Positions 19,288-29,485 of a stretch of DNA of 64,000 bases are shown here, piece after piece. How positions within the stretch are numbered: position 1 is the stretch's first letter; every line of letters starts with the position of its first letter. The DNA comes from Carettochelys insculpta (lineage: Eukaryota > Chordata > Testudines > Carettochelyidae). The translations under genes and the position numbers were made by a program. Below the pieces are notes generated by a model. That model did not search any database, was not told the DNA's origin, and was given only the letters and a program-made list of their open reading frames with translations. The stretch is taken from assembly GCF_033958435.1 (NCBI RefSeq), contig NC_134138.1:21769098-21833097 (forward strand). The letters are read 5' to 3'.

Positions 19288-21367
19288 CTCTAGGAGTTGT
19301 AGAAGAAATTCCCCAGAAATATGAAGAAGCTTTTGCTCCATTAGTGGTTTTTTCCAAAGTTCAAAGGGCAGGGAAAAATTTTGTTCTACCCTGGCCTTGA
19401 AGAGACTGAACAAATGTATATACTCCCTTAGTTTCAGAATGGTAGCAGTTTGCCAAAAGATTTTTCTCTCATCTTCATATACTCTGAGAACTTTTGGGAG
19501 CCATGAGTGATTTTCACATTTTGTTCTAAAACTTCATAGCATAACCAAGTATTTTCTAATTTGACTTTCTTTTGCTTCCAAGAATTTTTCATTTTGTTGA
19601 TACTAATTAGTGCCTAAATAATGAACATATTCCAAAGCCTATCTGTCTTCTAGTTTTAAATAAAAATTGAAAATACATATAGTTTTAGACCTTTTGTAAA
19701 GACTCTTGATGGTTGGTTGAGCAAATGCTGTATATTTTTCCCTGTTGATAGTTAAAATGTTTGCTCGTGAATTTGTTTGAGATGTCCACTCATCTCAAAA
19801 TTCTAAATTGCGCAAAATGATGTAGCATATTTGTACAGCATATTACTTCCGTCCACCTGTAGTTACAGTAGAAATTGAGAGAGATGAATTAATTCTTTGT
19901 TTTGACTCTTACTGTGGGAGAAGTGCATCGGGCACTATATCTTTATGTAGCCCTATTGCTGTGTTTAAATCTAGCATGTATTCTGTGGCATTTTGCCATA
20001 GGGCGTCAGTGAAGCCTGCTAATGGTTTTATCGGTTAACCTTGTTCCTAGGAAAGTAACTTGAAATACTGGATTCCTTCAGGAAATGAAAATCTGTTTTT
20101 GAAGACATTTTTGACCGTGGGATTGTTAGGCATAAAACTGTATTTGCCCTCTATCTTGGAATAGATGGATTTTGTTAAAATCTGCAGTTTTTTTAAAATT
20201 TGCTCTTGGATAGCAGCCTTAAATTTTTCCTGTAACTTTTTATCTTCTGAATCCAGCAGCATGCTCTTGCAACCCCACTTTATCTGACCATTCAATAGTG
20301 TTCATCTATCTGTAAATAGTACCCTTGACCATATGAACTATTGTATCTTTGGTTACAATGATGGCAGAAAATTCCTGCTTCAGTAACTGTCAGGCTCAGT
20401 TTGGCAGAAAACAAAATATATATATATAAAAATTTAAAACTGACAACACTGCGGGGAGCGTTTGGGCAGCTCCAGGATGTGCATAATGGTATTATGTGTG
20501 GTTAAACTTAAATATTTCTTTCTCTTTGAGAAGGTTACATATAATTGTCCTAAGTTATGCGGCAATGTAAGTATTTGAGAGGAGAGAGATTTTATTTTAA
20601 TAGTGCACTAGATTGGGATTCAGGAGATCTGGTTTTCACTCGGACTGCGCTACAGATGTTCTGTGTGATAAGGAGAAGCTGCATTTCACCTAAATTCCCC
20701 CTCCAAAACTCTAAGGATGAATTCATTTTATTTTTATGGTGCTTATTGTAATATCTGAAATATATGTACTTAACATACCTTGTGAGGTAAGGAATGAAAT
20801 AGTTATCCCCATCTTGCTTCCATGCCTCGCGAGAGGGTTTTGAGGGAAAACAAGTCATTTAAAAACTGACATTCTCAGAGATTCTGGCAATGAGCATTGT
20901 GGAAAAGCAGCTTCTCAAAACTTGAGTCTAGTTAACATTTCTGAAATAGCAAAGTCAAAATTTTCCTAAACAAATGCTTAAAGTTAGGCTTCTGACGGCA
21001 AATTTCAGCATTGAAGTTAGCAACTTGATGTTCGGAACTGTCAGCAGGTGCTTATGATAACTTTTGTAGCCATCAAGTTTGTTTCTCTAATATCTAATTG
21101 GAATTTGTTCCATTTCAACCCATGGCACACAACTCATAGTGGTATTTATAAAGATCTCTGTGACCTATGATACCATGCTTTTGAGAGCCAAAAATGCCAA
21201 AATTTTACTTTGGCTTGGGGGTACTCTAGCCTACTGAAATACATAGCTCATTATTGTCTTAACTTCAGTCTCTCTGGTGAGCTGAGGAAGTCCTGGGAGA
21301 CATAGTTAATTTGCAAGAGAGCCTACAGCTAGTTTTCAAGACTACCATGAAGGGTTTCAAATATTAA

Positions 21368-21560
21368 CAGTGAGGTATCCATGTTAGTCTGCATTCTAAC
21401 AAAACAAACCAGCATCATGTAGCCCTTTAAAGACAAACAAAATAATTTATTAGGTGATGAGCTTTTGTGGGACAGACCTACTTCGTCGGATCTATAGCAT
21501 TTCCAGTACTGACTGTACAGCTTCCCTGTACACTTTTGCCACAGAAAAGTGGTCATGGTT
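21368..21560 (-). repeat. Interspersed repeat, first copy
   Basis: The motif gatgagcttttgtgggacag with a preceding aataatttattaggt block recurs at 62705-62755, where it is tgatgagcttttgtgggaca. Both copies read the same way on the plus strand. The repeat is familiar to me from reptile genomes, but I cannot name its class with confidence. Confidence 0.6.
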
Positions 21561-22221
21561 TCTGGGTGTAAGAGAGACTCTGTGAATATTTTGAAGAAAT
21601 TCATTCCCTGGGTAATAAAGGAAAATGTGTCATGTATAAGCAGTTCAAGAAGATGATGCAGTGCTTAGTTGCAAGAATGGATTGAGAGAAAATTATGTGG
21701 ATGAAGATATGGATATGCCTCAGTAGATCAACTGGTTAGTAACTTAGATAATTCACTTTGCAGTGCATCATTTATCAAGACTCTCTCTATGCCTTTTTAG
21801 TGTAAGTGTGCTCTGACAAGTAACTTCCCAAGCTGTTTTCTGTGTTGGATATTGCTAGGGAGAAGAAAAAGAAGTTTAGCTTTGGTAATCCTTACAGCTT
21901 GTTTAATTAGTTAACTAGATTTAAAATCTCTCATTCAAGTATACACTAATGAGGGCTTCAGTAAGAGAAATCTAAAGTTGCCACTGTCATTTACATATTT
22001 CATATTACATAATACATGCACCTTGTTTTGGAACATCATGGTGACAGGCCATAATGGTGATGCCTTGAGCCTATTTTCTATTTTATTTCAGCATAATTCA
22101 GCTCTTCCAAGGGAATCCCCTTCTGTATTCGTTTTCTGAAAAATCAGAATTGTCAGTGAGTTCAACGATGCTTACTCCAAAATTAAGTGCACTCTAAAAA
22201 CAGTTAGTCCTAGCGTTTTTG

Positions 22222-22290
22222 ATAACTCGATTTAAATCCATTATCATCTTTGGTGATTTAGATTGCCTTGATTTAAATCAATCCACCCTG
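22222..22290. repeat. Palindromic gatttaaat repeat
   Basis: Two inverted gatttaaatc blocks (near 22227 and 22270) flank a short AT-rich centre, followed by aatccaccctgcccc. The layout looks like the end of a small inverted-repeat element. The class is not assigned. Confidence 0.5.
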
Positions 22291-22792
22291 CCCCCACTGC
22301 TCCCCTTATCAGTTTTGGGTACTATAACTCGCTGAGATCTTAAAAATAAACTTCATTTGAAGTTGCTAAGATAAGCTTTGTTTTGAAATGAGATGATATG
22401 GCAAAAAGGTTAAGGAGAATTTTTAAAAGATTATTGCCACCTATTTAGCTCCTCAGGTTCCATATTGCAAAAATGTGGTTCAGACTTGCAAAATTTGAAG
22501 TGTATGTGATCTTTTTAGGAGGACAAGAAAGAGAGGCTAAAATTGTACAGAATATATAAACATTAGCTACAGAGAGAAATTTTCTCATTACTATCCAACA
22601 GTTTCATAATTATGTATGGTCACTGCTGTTTAGCAGATCTTGGCAAAGCCAATTTTGCTGGCTGCTGATGGTGAGGTAGGTGTTGGTATTTCAACTATTG
22701 AAAAGGTACCCTTTTGTGATGCTGGTAAATGTTCGAGGTTTCATCATGTGGATTTGTCTCTCAACTAGATGAATCTAACGAATCACAACTAA

Positions 22793-22965
22793 TCTTTCTT
22801 CTTTGAGTGGTCCCCGTGGGTGCTCCACAATAGGTGTCAGGCTCGCCCGGCGCCGCAGATCGGAAATCTTCCAGCAGTTTCTCCTGGATCACGCATGCGC
22901 CGGCACGCGCCGCCCCCTTGCGCGCCCCCGGCCACATGCGCAATCCGGTCCCCGCCAGTTCCTTC
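22793..22965 (+). repeat. E3 left inverted terminal repeat
   Basis: About 170 bases pair with the right end (28629-28800), including the GC-rich core gcatgcgccggcacgcgccg. The outer 40 bases are mirrored at about 28456-28498 with one or two differences. Confidence 0.88.
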
Positions 22966-23224
22966 TCAGCCGCCATCAGCTGCAGACGGAATCCACTCAG
23001 GCTAAGGCCAGAGTCAGATTAAATAGTGGGTTTTTTCTACGTGTCATTTGGTTTTTTTGGGTTATTAAACAAAAAAAAAAAAAAAGAGAGGAGCAGAGAA
23101 GAGAAGAGCGGACGTGAAGGCCATTTAGGCCACCCACTGCCCCGCAGGCCGGTGCTCACTATTTGGTGTGGAAAGGCACGGATTAAGTGCTAAGTACCCT
23201 ATTTACAGTAAAGGACTTACCACA

Positions 23225-24340
23225 GTGGCCTCTTCAGGTTTTAAAAAGCGTGAGTCATGCCATGAAGCTATGCCGGCCTCCATGGGGCATAGCGAATGCA
23301 TCCGATGCCTGGGGGAATCACAGGCTACCCAGAAGTGTTCTCACTGTGCTAAGCTCACAGCCAGCGCCAGGAAGGACAGGGCGATGAGGCGTAAAATGCT
23401 CTTGTTGATAAGGCTCTCCAGCCGGACTTGCCGGAGAAGCCTCACCCAGAAGGGCCCTCTGGGTTGCATAAGAGGAGGGCAGTTTTCTCTGACCCCCTCG
23501 GTGCAGAAACTGAGGAAACTCTCCCTGGCTCGATCCTTGCCAGCGTTTGCAGCGAGCAGGACGAGTGGAGCACACAGCCCCCAGCCACATACTCAGGCGC
23601 GCGGCAGCGCGGCAGCACACGTGGCAGAGGCTGAGCCTCCGGTTATACAACAGCTGGCACACGCGGTGCCTAGAGTGTCAGCGAGGCAAGCGCCGGACCT
23701 GGCGGCACTGCTACAGGTGGCACCAGCCCCCGCGGCACCAACGGTGCAGGGGCGCCAGGCACAGACCCTGCAGGCACCGGAGGAGGATAGCCGTGCGGCA
23801 CCGACAGCGGGACCGAGATCCCTGGCATGGGAGGGGGCGGTGCCGGCCCTGCAGGGGAGGGGCAAGGCAAAATCAGAAGCCTGGCACTGCAGTCCATCTC
23901 TGGACAGGGCTGCGTTGCTGTTAGCACCAAGCCCTCCCCCTGTGATACACACGCCGCACCAAAGGCCTGTGTCTCCACCGGCCCATCCGGAACCACCTCC
24001 TCCGTTCCTCCAACCAATGTCACCATGGCTTGGGCCACCTTCACCATTTCTGGGATTGGATCCCCTGGAGTACTATCACAAGCTAGTTTCACCTCTATCT
24101 GTCTCGTCGCGGAGGTCTTGCTCTCCCAGACATCGGGGGTACACACCCTGTGAGTGGTCTAGGTCTCCATCCCCGGACCCTTGCCCACGCTGCCATGGTT
24201 GTCCTTATCATGCTGGACACAGACACCACAGGCCTACACCCAGGGGCAGGTCCCCCCCCCGGCCGCTCAGTACCCCCGTGGGCACTCCCAATTGGGGACG
24301 GAAACACAGTTGTCTCAAGGGGAGTTAATTTTAGAACCCC
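23225..24340 (+). pseudogene. E3 Gag-like ORF, start codon lost
   Basis: By comparison with E2 (ATG 8389) the start lies at 23225-23227 but reads GTG. The open frame runs upstream to 23168 and on to 24328. It has a Cys-rich start (ESCHEAMPAS, ECIRCLGESQATQKCSHC), a basic patch, one copy of the Ala/Pro/Gln-rich unit triplicated in E2, then PEPPPPFLQPMSPWLGPPSPFLG (about 23985-24060) and a Ser/Arg-rich patch. The C-terminal part moves to another frame near 24310. Putative role: a nucleocapsid-like protein of the element. This copy is broken. Confidence 0.7.
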
Positions 24341-25690
24341 GAGACTTTCCTTCACAATCCTCCAGCGAGCAAGTGTATCATCGACCACAGGAGCCTGAGG
24401 GTTCGAGGGAGGTTTACCCTAGTTGTTCCTCCTCATCCTCCCCAGATGAGGCCATGGCCCCCGGGGATGTCTCTACCCTGGATGACCTTAAACAGTTTCA
24501 GGAGCTGTTTAAAAGGGTGGCTTCATGCAAGACATTCAAACGGCAGAGGTGCAGGAGAAACATCACAAACTCCTGGAAAATCTGAGACCCCCGGCTTCAT
24601 CCAAAATTGCTATTCCGCTGAACGAAGCCATTCTGGAGTCAGCCACTACTATATGGCAGACTCCGGCCTCTGTTCCACCTATGAACAAGAGAGCGGATAA
24701 GAAGTACTTCATCCTGGCAAAAGGCATGGAGTTCCTCTTCAGTCACCCACAACCAAATTCTTTGGTGGTCGAGTCGTCCCAGCAGAGGTCAAAGGCTTCT
24801 CAGTACAAATCGGGGGGATCGGACAAAGATGCTAAGAAGTTAGAGCTGTTTGGCAGGAAGGTGTATTCCTCTTCTACCCTGCTATTGAGAGTGGCAAATT
24901 ATGGGCACATCTAGCAAACCATAATTTTGATAATTACTCCAGGCTTACTCCCCTCATGGATTCACTTCCGGAAGACAAAAAGCCGGTGTTAAAGGCGATT
25001 GTTCAAGAGGGCTACGCAGCATCGCGGACGGGAGTCCAGATTGCCCTGGACGTGGCGGACACGGTGGCACGTTCAATGGCTACAGCAGTGGTCATGCGTA
25101 GAGAAGCCTGGCCGTGGACGTTGGGTATCCCGAGGGACCTACAGGCGAAGATCGTGGACCTTCCCTTTGATACACAAAAGCTGTTTGCAGACTCAACCGA
25201 CTCGGTCCCTCACTCCAGTAAGGACTCGAGAGCTACACTTAGAGCCTTGGGCATTTATACTCCCCCATACAGGAGGGAAAAATTTTATCCTCAGCAAAGA
25301 CGCTACACTTACAACCACAGCGTGCTCAGTATCAATGGGGCTACGGCCAAGGGCGCTATCAACAGCAGCAACAGTACAGAACTCCTAGGCGATGTTCTCA
25401 ACAAAGCCGTATGCCCTCGGGTCAGGCCCAAAGGCAACAAGTTTGACGGGTATGTTGGGGGCTGCACTATCAATACCCTTGCTCAATGCCACTCTCATCT
25501 CATGTTCCATCATCGCCTCAGACCGTTCCACTCCCAATGGCAAAAGATCACCACAGACAAGTGGGTGCTGGAGATCATAGCTATGGGTTACGCGATCCCC
25601 TTCCAGTCGCTTCCAACGGCGAAGCCTCCCACCAGGCCTCACCTCAGGGACGCTGCCACGAGGCGAGGCTCAAGCAGAAGGTGAATCACC
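24300..25690 (+). pseudogene. E3 Gag-like C-terminal region, broken
   Basis: The frames 24181-24585, 24525-24914 and 24956-25684 overlap and together read EPRDFPSQSSSEQVYHRPQEPEG, DDLKQFQELFKRV, KGMEFLFSHPQPNSLVVESS, KLELFGRKVYSSSTLLLRV, then DSLPEDKKPVLKAIVQEGYAAS and the helical ALDVADTVARSMATAVVMRREAW, DLPFDTQKLFAD and SRATLRALGIYTPP. It ends at WVLEIIAMGYAIPF, just before the RT. The frame changes near 24540 and 24915 are lesions. The same blocks appear in a degraded state at 63250-64000. Confidence 0.72.
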
Positions 25691-25699
25691 TTATGTTCA

Positions 25700-26445
25700 T
25701 AGGGGCAGTGGAAAGAGTGCCGGAATAATTCCAGGGGTAGGTTTTTATTCACGCTACTTCCTACCAGAGAAGAAAACAGGAGACTGGAGGCTCATCTTAG
25801 ATCTTCGGGGCCTCAACCATTACTTGCACAAGCAACGTTTTCGGATAATCACAGTTGCCTTGATACTCACGGCACTGGACGATGGAGACTGGGTTGCAGC
25901 ACTCGACTTACAAGATGCTTACTTTCATATAACAATCCACCCGGCACACAGACGCTTCCTCCGCTTCACGGTCGGCCAGGAGCGCTTCCAGCACAGGGTT
26001 CTTCCGTTCGGCCTCTCCTCGGCCCCCAGAGTCTTTACCAAAACCCTGGCAGTGGTGTCAGCCTACTTGCACAGACGGGGGTGTTTATTTTTCCCATATC
26101 TGGGCGACTGCCTGCTAAAAGGGGCCTCAAAGGCAGAGGTCTCACGCATGATACGCGTCACAGCGGACACGTTTTTCTTCGTTGGGCCTAGTCATCAACC
26201 TCACAAAATCAAAGTCCGAACCCACACAACATATAGAGTTCATAGGGGCACGCATAAACTCTATCACAGCAAGTGTGTACCTACCCGACGCCCGCTTCCC
26301 CGCCATCAGTTCGCTGGTGCAAGTCATCACATACAGCCTCACGGTGCCGGTCTTAACATGCTTACAGCTGCTGGGCCACATGGCGGCAGCGACGTTTGTG
26401 GTACAGAATGCCAGGTTGCACATGTGAAGCCTGCAGCATTGGCTG
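25700..26445 (+). pseudogene. E3 reverse transcriptase with YLGD box
   Basis: The open frame from 25824 and sequence just upstream give the RT fingers and palm in order: FYSRYFLPEKKTGDWRLILDLRGLN (25745-25815, with a stop before it), ALDDGDWVAALDLQDAYFHITIHPAHRRFLRF, VLPFGLSSAPRVFTKTLAVVSAYLHRRG, and PYLGDCLL at about 26094-26117. The catalytic box at 26097-26108 has Gly where Asp is required. A frameshift near 26180 moves the thumb (INLTKSKSEPTQHIEFIGA) to another frame. The N-terminal DAYFHI block is complete here, unlike in E2. Confidence 0.85.
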
Positions 26446-27000
26446 GCAAGCATTTACAAACCGGCATCCCACACTGTCCACAGGGTGGTGTCACCCACAA
26501 CAGAGGTGCGCAGATCCCTGGCGTGGTGGGAAAACCCCGAGAATCTGCTAGTGGGGGTGCATTTTCACCAACCACAAATTTCTGTTTTTCTTACTACCGA
26601 CGCCTCCCACATAGGATGGGGAGCGCACATCGGCGACAAGGTAACGCAAGGGCTGTGGTCCCCTGCGGAACAGACACTGCACATAACCATACTGGAGCTC
26701 AGAGCAGTGTTCAACGCCTGCAAACATTTTCGAGGTTACCTACATGACAAAGTAGTCGGGATTCAATACCGACAATACCTCCACTATGTTTTACATCAAT
26801 TGACAAGGAGGAGCACGATCCCGTGCCCTATGTGCGGAAGCAGTCCGATTGTAGAATTGGTGCATCGCCAACAACATAACGTTGAAAGCCTCATACTTGC
26901 CAGGCGCTCACACCGTGAAAGCAGATCAGCTGAGCAGGCGCTTCGCAATCACACGCGAATGGCAGATCCGCTCTGATCTGCTACGGCGCATTTTTTGTAC
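26446..27000 (+). pseudogene. E3 RNase H domain, frameshifted
   Basis: The frame 26485-26976 starts with TEVRRSLAWWENPENLL, then TTDASHIGWGAHIGD (Asp, about 26597) and ILELRAVFNACKHF (Glu, about 26695). At about 26765 one base is gained or lost, so the TDNTSTMFYIN block falls into another frame. The final VKADQLSRRF (about 26915-26945) is in the frame that starts at 26882. All four acidic positions can be traced, but no single frame holds them. Confidence 0.78.
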
Positions 27001-27345
27001 ATGGGGGTTTTCCCCAGATCGATCTGTTTGCCACCCAGTACAACAAAAAGTGTCCCCAGTACTGCTCCAGTGCAGGAGTGGGGTGGGGGGTCCCTGGGGG
27101 ACGCATTCATGTTTTCATGGAGGGGCTCCCTACTTTATGCATTTCCCCCATAGCGCTTATCCAGAAGGTCTTGCACAAAGCCAGAAGGGAGAGAACTCCC
27201 ATGATACTCATAATCCCGCTTGGGATCGGCAGCAATGGTTTCCCTTGCTTCTGCGCATGTCAGACCACCCACCGCTCCCTCTACCGGTGGCGCTGGACTT
27301 ACTCACACAGGCTCAGGGCTCCATAGTACACCCACACCCTCAGGG
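27001..27345 (+). pseudogene. E3 methyltransferase-like block
   Basis: Frames carry FPQIDLFATQYNKKCPQYCS-like, GDAFMFSWRGSLLYAFPP-like and ILIIPLGIGSNGFPCF/WDRQQWFPLLLRMSD sequence in at least two frames. The pattern matches the same position in E2. Assignment to the Dam-like methyltransferase of DIRS elements is from family knowledge only. Confidence 0.45.
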
Positions 27346-27349
27346 TCTG

Positions 27350-28435
27350 CACCTACAAGCATGGCTAATCCATGGCTCAGCTCCTTAAAGAGCACGTGTA
27401 CGGAGGGAGTACAACAAGTCCTGGAACGTAGCCGAAGGACTTCCACCAGGAGGACTTACAAGCAGAAATGGACTCGATTCACAGCCTGGTGTTCCTCCAA
27501 GCAGTTAGCTCCCCTTGACATTCCTATACCTGTAATACTAGAATACTTATTGGACCTCAAGAGAGGCGGGCTTTCTCTATCCTCGCTAAAGGTCCATCTT
27601 GCCGCTATATCAGCCTTTCTGCATACAGAGGAAGGGCCCACGGTATTCGCCCATCCTATCGTTACCAGCTTCTTGAAGGGGCTGGTAAACCTGTACCCCC
27701 TTCGGAAACCACTTCCACCATCGTGGAATTTGGACTTGGTGCTCAGCACGCTATCAGGTCCACCTTTTGAACCATGAGCCACAGTTCCCATACATCTCCT
27801 TACGATAAAAACAACCTTCCTCCTTGCAACTACGTCAGCCCGCAGGGTGAGTGAGCTCGCGGCAGTGATGGCAATGCCACACTGCACAGTATCCTCAAAG
27901 GAGGCAGTAAGCTTAAGGCTGCACCCAGCCTTTGTTCCAAAAGTCTCTTCAGAGTCCAATCTTAACGAGCCAATAGTTTTACCCTCGTTTTACCCGAAGC
28001 CTCACAGCTCCGGCAAGGAGGCACGCCTGCATCTCCTGGATGTGAGGAGGGCGTTGGCCTTCTACATAGACAGAACTAAGTCCTTCCGGAAAACAGACAG
28101 GCTCCTAGTCTCTCTCTCTCCCAGGTCAAAAGGAGAAGTTATCTCTTCACAGAGAATCTCAAAGCACATTGTGTCCTGTATAAAAATGTGTTACGAGCTT
28201 CAAAATGCTCCTTTGCTGGCCCCGCCCAGGGCGCACTCCACCAGGGCGGTGGCGGCGTCAACAGCCTTCTTCAAGGGCATCGCATTAAGACATCTGTAGA
28301 GCAGCGACCTGGTCATCGTACGACACCTTCGCCGAGCATTATGCCCTGCCTCGGGTATTTGAAGAGGATACCCGTCTGTCGACAGCAATCCTCTCGGGGG
28401 CAAGCTGCACATAAACCGATTACCCACCTCCTTAC
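27350..28435 (+). pseudogene. E3 tyrosine recombinase, one stop and one frameshift
   Basis: The frame that ends at 27777 carries the SAM-like N-terminal domain (STCTEGVQQVLERSRRTSTRRTYKQKWTRF; GLSLSSLKVHLAAISAF). A TGA at 27775-27777 follows PPFEP. Beyond it the same frame continues with SARRVSEL (catalytic Arg, about 27835-27855), DRTKSFRKTDRLLVSLS, SQRISKHIVSCIK and HSTRA (about 28235-28250) to 28299. One A appears to be missing near 28287 compared with E2, which puts CRAATWSS and EHYAL (likely Tyr, about 28339) out of frame. This is the best preserved recombinase in the window. Confidence 0.82.
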
Positions 28436-28455
28436 TTGGGTTACTGCTGGGTAGT

Positions 28456-28560
28456 CACCTATTGTGGAGCACCCACAGGGACCACTCGAAGAAGAAAGAG
28501 AAGTTACTCACCTGTAGTAACGATGGTTCTTCGAGATGTGTCCCCGTGGGTGCTCCACCA
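28456..28560 (+). repeat. E3 internal complementary region
   Basis: The first part (cacctattgtggagc... gaagaaag) is the reverse complement of the left tip at 22793-22835. The second part (gagaagttactcacctgtag... ctccac) is the reverse complement of the right tip at 28763-28828, with only single differences. The two tips overlap by tctttct in this fusion. Confidence 0.92.
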
Positions 28561-28628
28561 CCCGCCCATCCTCCCCACTTCAGATCTCTGTCTAGTGTTT
28601 TTTCAGGAGCATCCGAGGCAGTTGGTCA

Positions 28629-28829
28629 AGGAGCTGGCGGGGACCGGATCGCGCACGCAGCCGGGGGCGCGCAGGGGGGCGGCGCGCGCCGGTGCATGCG
28701 TGATCCAGGAGAAACTGCTGGAACATTTCTGATCTGCGATGCCGGGCGAGCCCGACACCTATTGTGGAGCACCCACAGGGACACATCTCGAAGAACCATC
28801 GTTACTACAGGTGAGTAACTTCTCTTTCT
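28629..28829 (+). repeat. E3 right inverted terminal repeat
   Basis: This is the reverse complement of the left repeat over the GC-rich body, followed by the right-specific tail containing gttactacaggtgagtaac. Together with 28499-28560 it forms a fold-back of about 330 bases. Confidence 0.88.
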
Positions 28830-29402
28830 CTGACTTCCTACTTGTTTTAGCTAAAACACAGCAGAAAAGTGTAAGAAGAACTTTTGAAACAAGATTAGTT
28901 CATATTTGTGGGGAATAAACTTTAACTTATCTGGTTTATCAATTTAACTTCAGTTTTGATGGAGAAATTTGTCCTTTGCCACAGACTACTCCTACTGGAT
29001 TTCTAGCCAGAATTGCATTTCTTCTGGATGCTAGAGGGATGGAGAAAATTGTATTGATAATAGACATTGGGATTGGGATTCCACCCACTCAGTGATATGT
29101 CCATGACCATAGTACTGGAGACTGCAAATCACACACCACTCAGCTTTATTCCTTGTTCTTTCCTTCTTGGATACAAATAATGGCAAAATCTAGCTTTTTC
29201 TGTATAATTGCCACCTTGTTTTTTGGGAGAGGTGGAATGGGACTTGCAAAAAAAAAATGCGTGAGCCCTATCCAAACCACAAGCTGGTAAATCAGCATAT
29301 ACGTTAACCACAAAGAAGCCAGCCCTAACTGGACCCCTGTCCTCTGCATAAAAAAAGGAAACAGTTATTGGAACTAAACAGTTTTGCCATTTTTATTTTT
29401 AG
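28830..29402 (+). other. Intronic or 5' flanking sequence before the first CYRIB coding exon
   Basis: No 5' non-coding exon can be recognised. The segment ends in a pyrimidine-rich stretch (ttttgccatttttatttttag) that forms the splice acceptor for the exon at 29403. Confidence 0.5.
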
Positions 29403-29485
29403 GTTTGCTGGCATGGGTAATCTCATTAAAGTGCTAACCAGGGACATAGACCACAATGCAGCACATTTTTTCTTGGATTTTGAAA
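29403..29485 (+). CDS. CYRIB: CYRIB alternative first coding exon a
   Basis: The exon starts after the acceptor ag at 29401-29402, carries 10 bases of 5' UTR, ATG at 29413 and 24 codons plus one base, and ends before gtaagt at 29486. It encodes [15 protein letters not shown] and then AAHFFLDFE. It keeps Gly2 and the FFLDFE end, and its TRDI stretch resembles the start of the paralogue CYRIA as I remember it. Its final phase and last base (A) are the same as in exon b, so it can splice to 41262. Coding conservation and both splice sites support a real exon. Confidence 0.85.

Larger units (their letters stand above)
19296..22792. other. Largely unique DNA with two small repeats
   Basis: No gene is visible. 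Two repeats can be named: a common interspersed repeat near 21368-21560 and a short palindromic gatttaaatc-rich repeat at 22222-22290. The rest is AT-rich non-coding sequence without a recognisable family. Confidence 0.5.
22793..28829 (+). mobile_element. DIRS-like retrotransposon E3, complete ends, decayed coding
   Basis: The element spans about 6,037 bases and is of the same family as E2. It runs from the left tip (tctttcttctttgagtgg) to the right tip (aacttctctttct). The internal complementary region at 28456-28560 mirrors both tips. The tips share tctttct. E3 keeps the parts of Gag and RT that E2 lost, but it has a single Gag unit, a GTG where the Gag ATG should be, YLGD in the RT box, and frameshifts or stops in every domain. 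No target duplication is visible. Confidence 0.92.

Noticed and set aside
1..29402. 5' non-coding exons and promoter of CYRIB
   Set aside because: No CpG-rich promoter outside the DIRS GC-rich ends and no recognisable leader exon. The GC-rich segments at 7920-8070, 13690-13840 and 22840-22960 are transposon ends.
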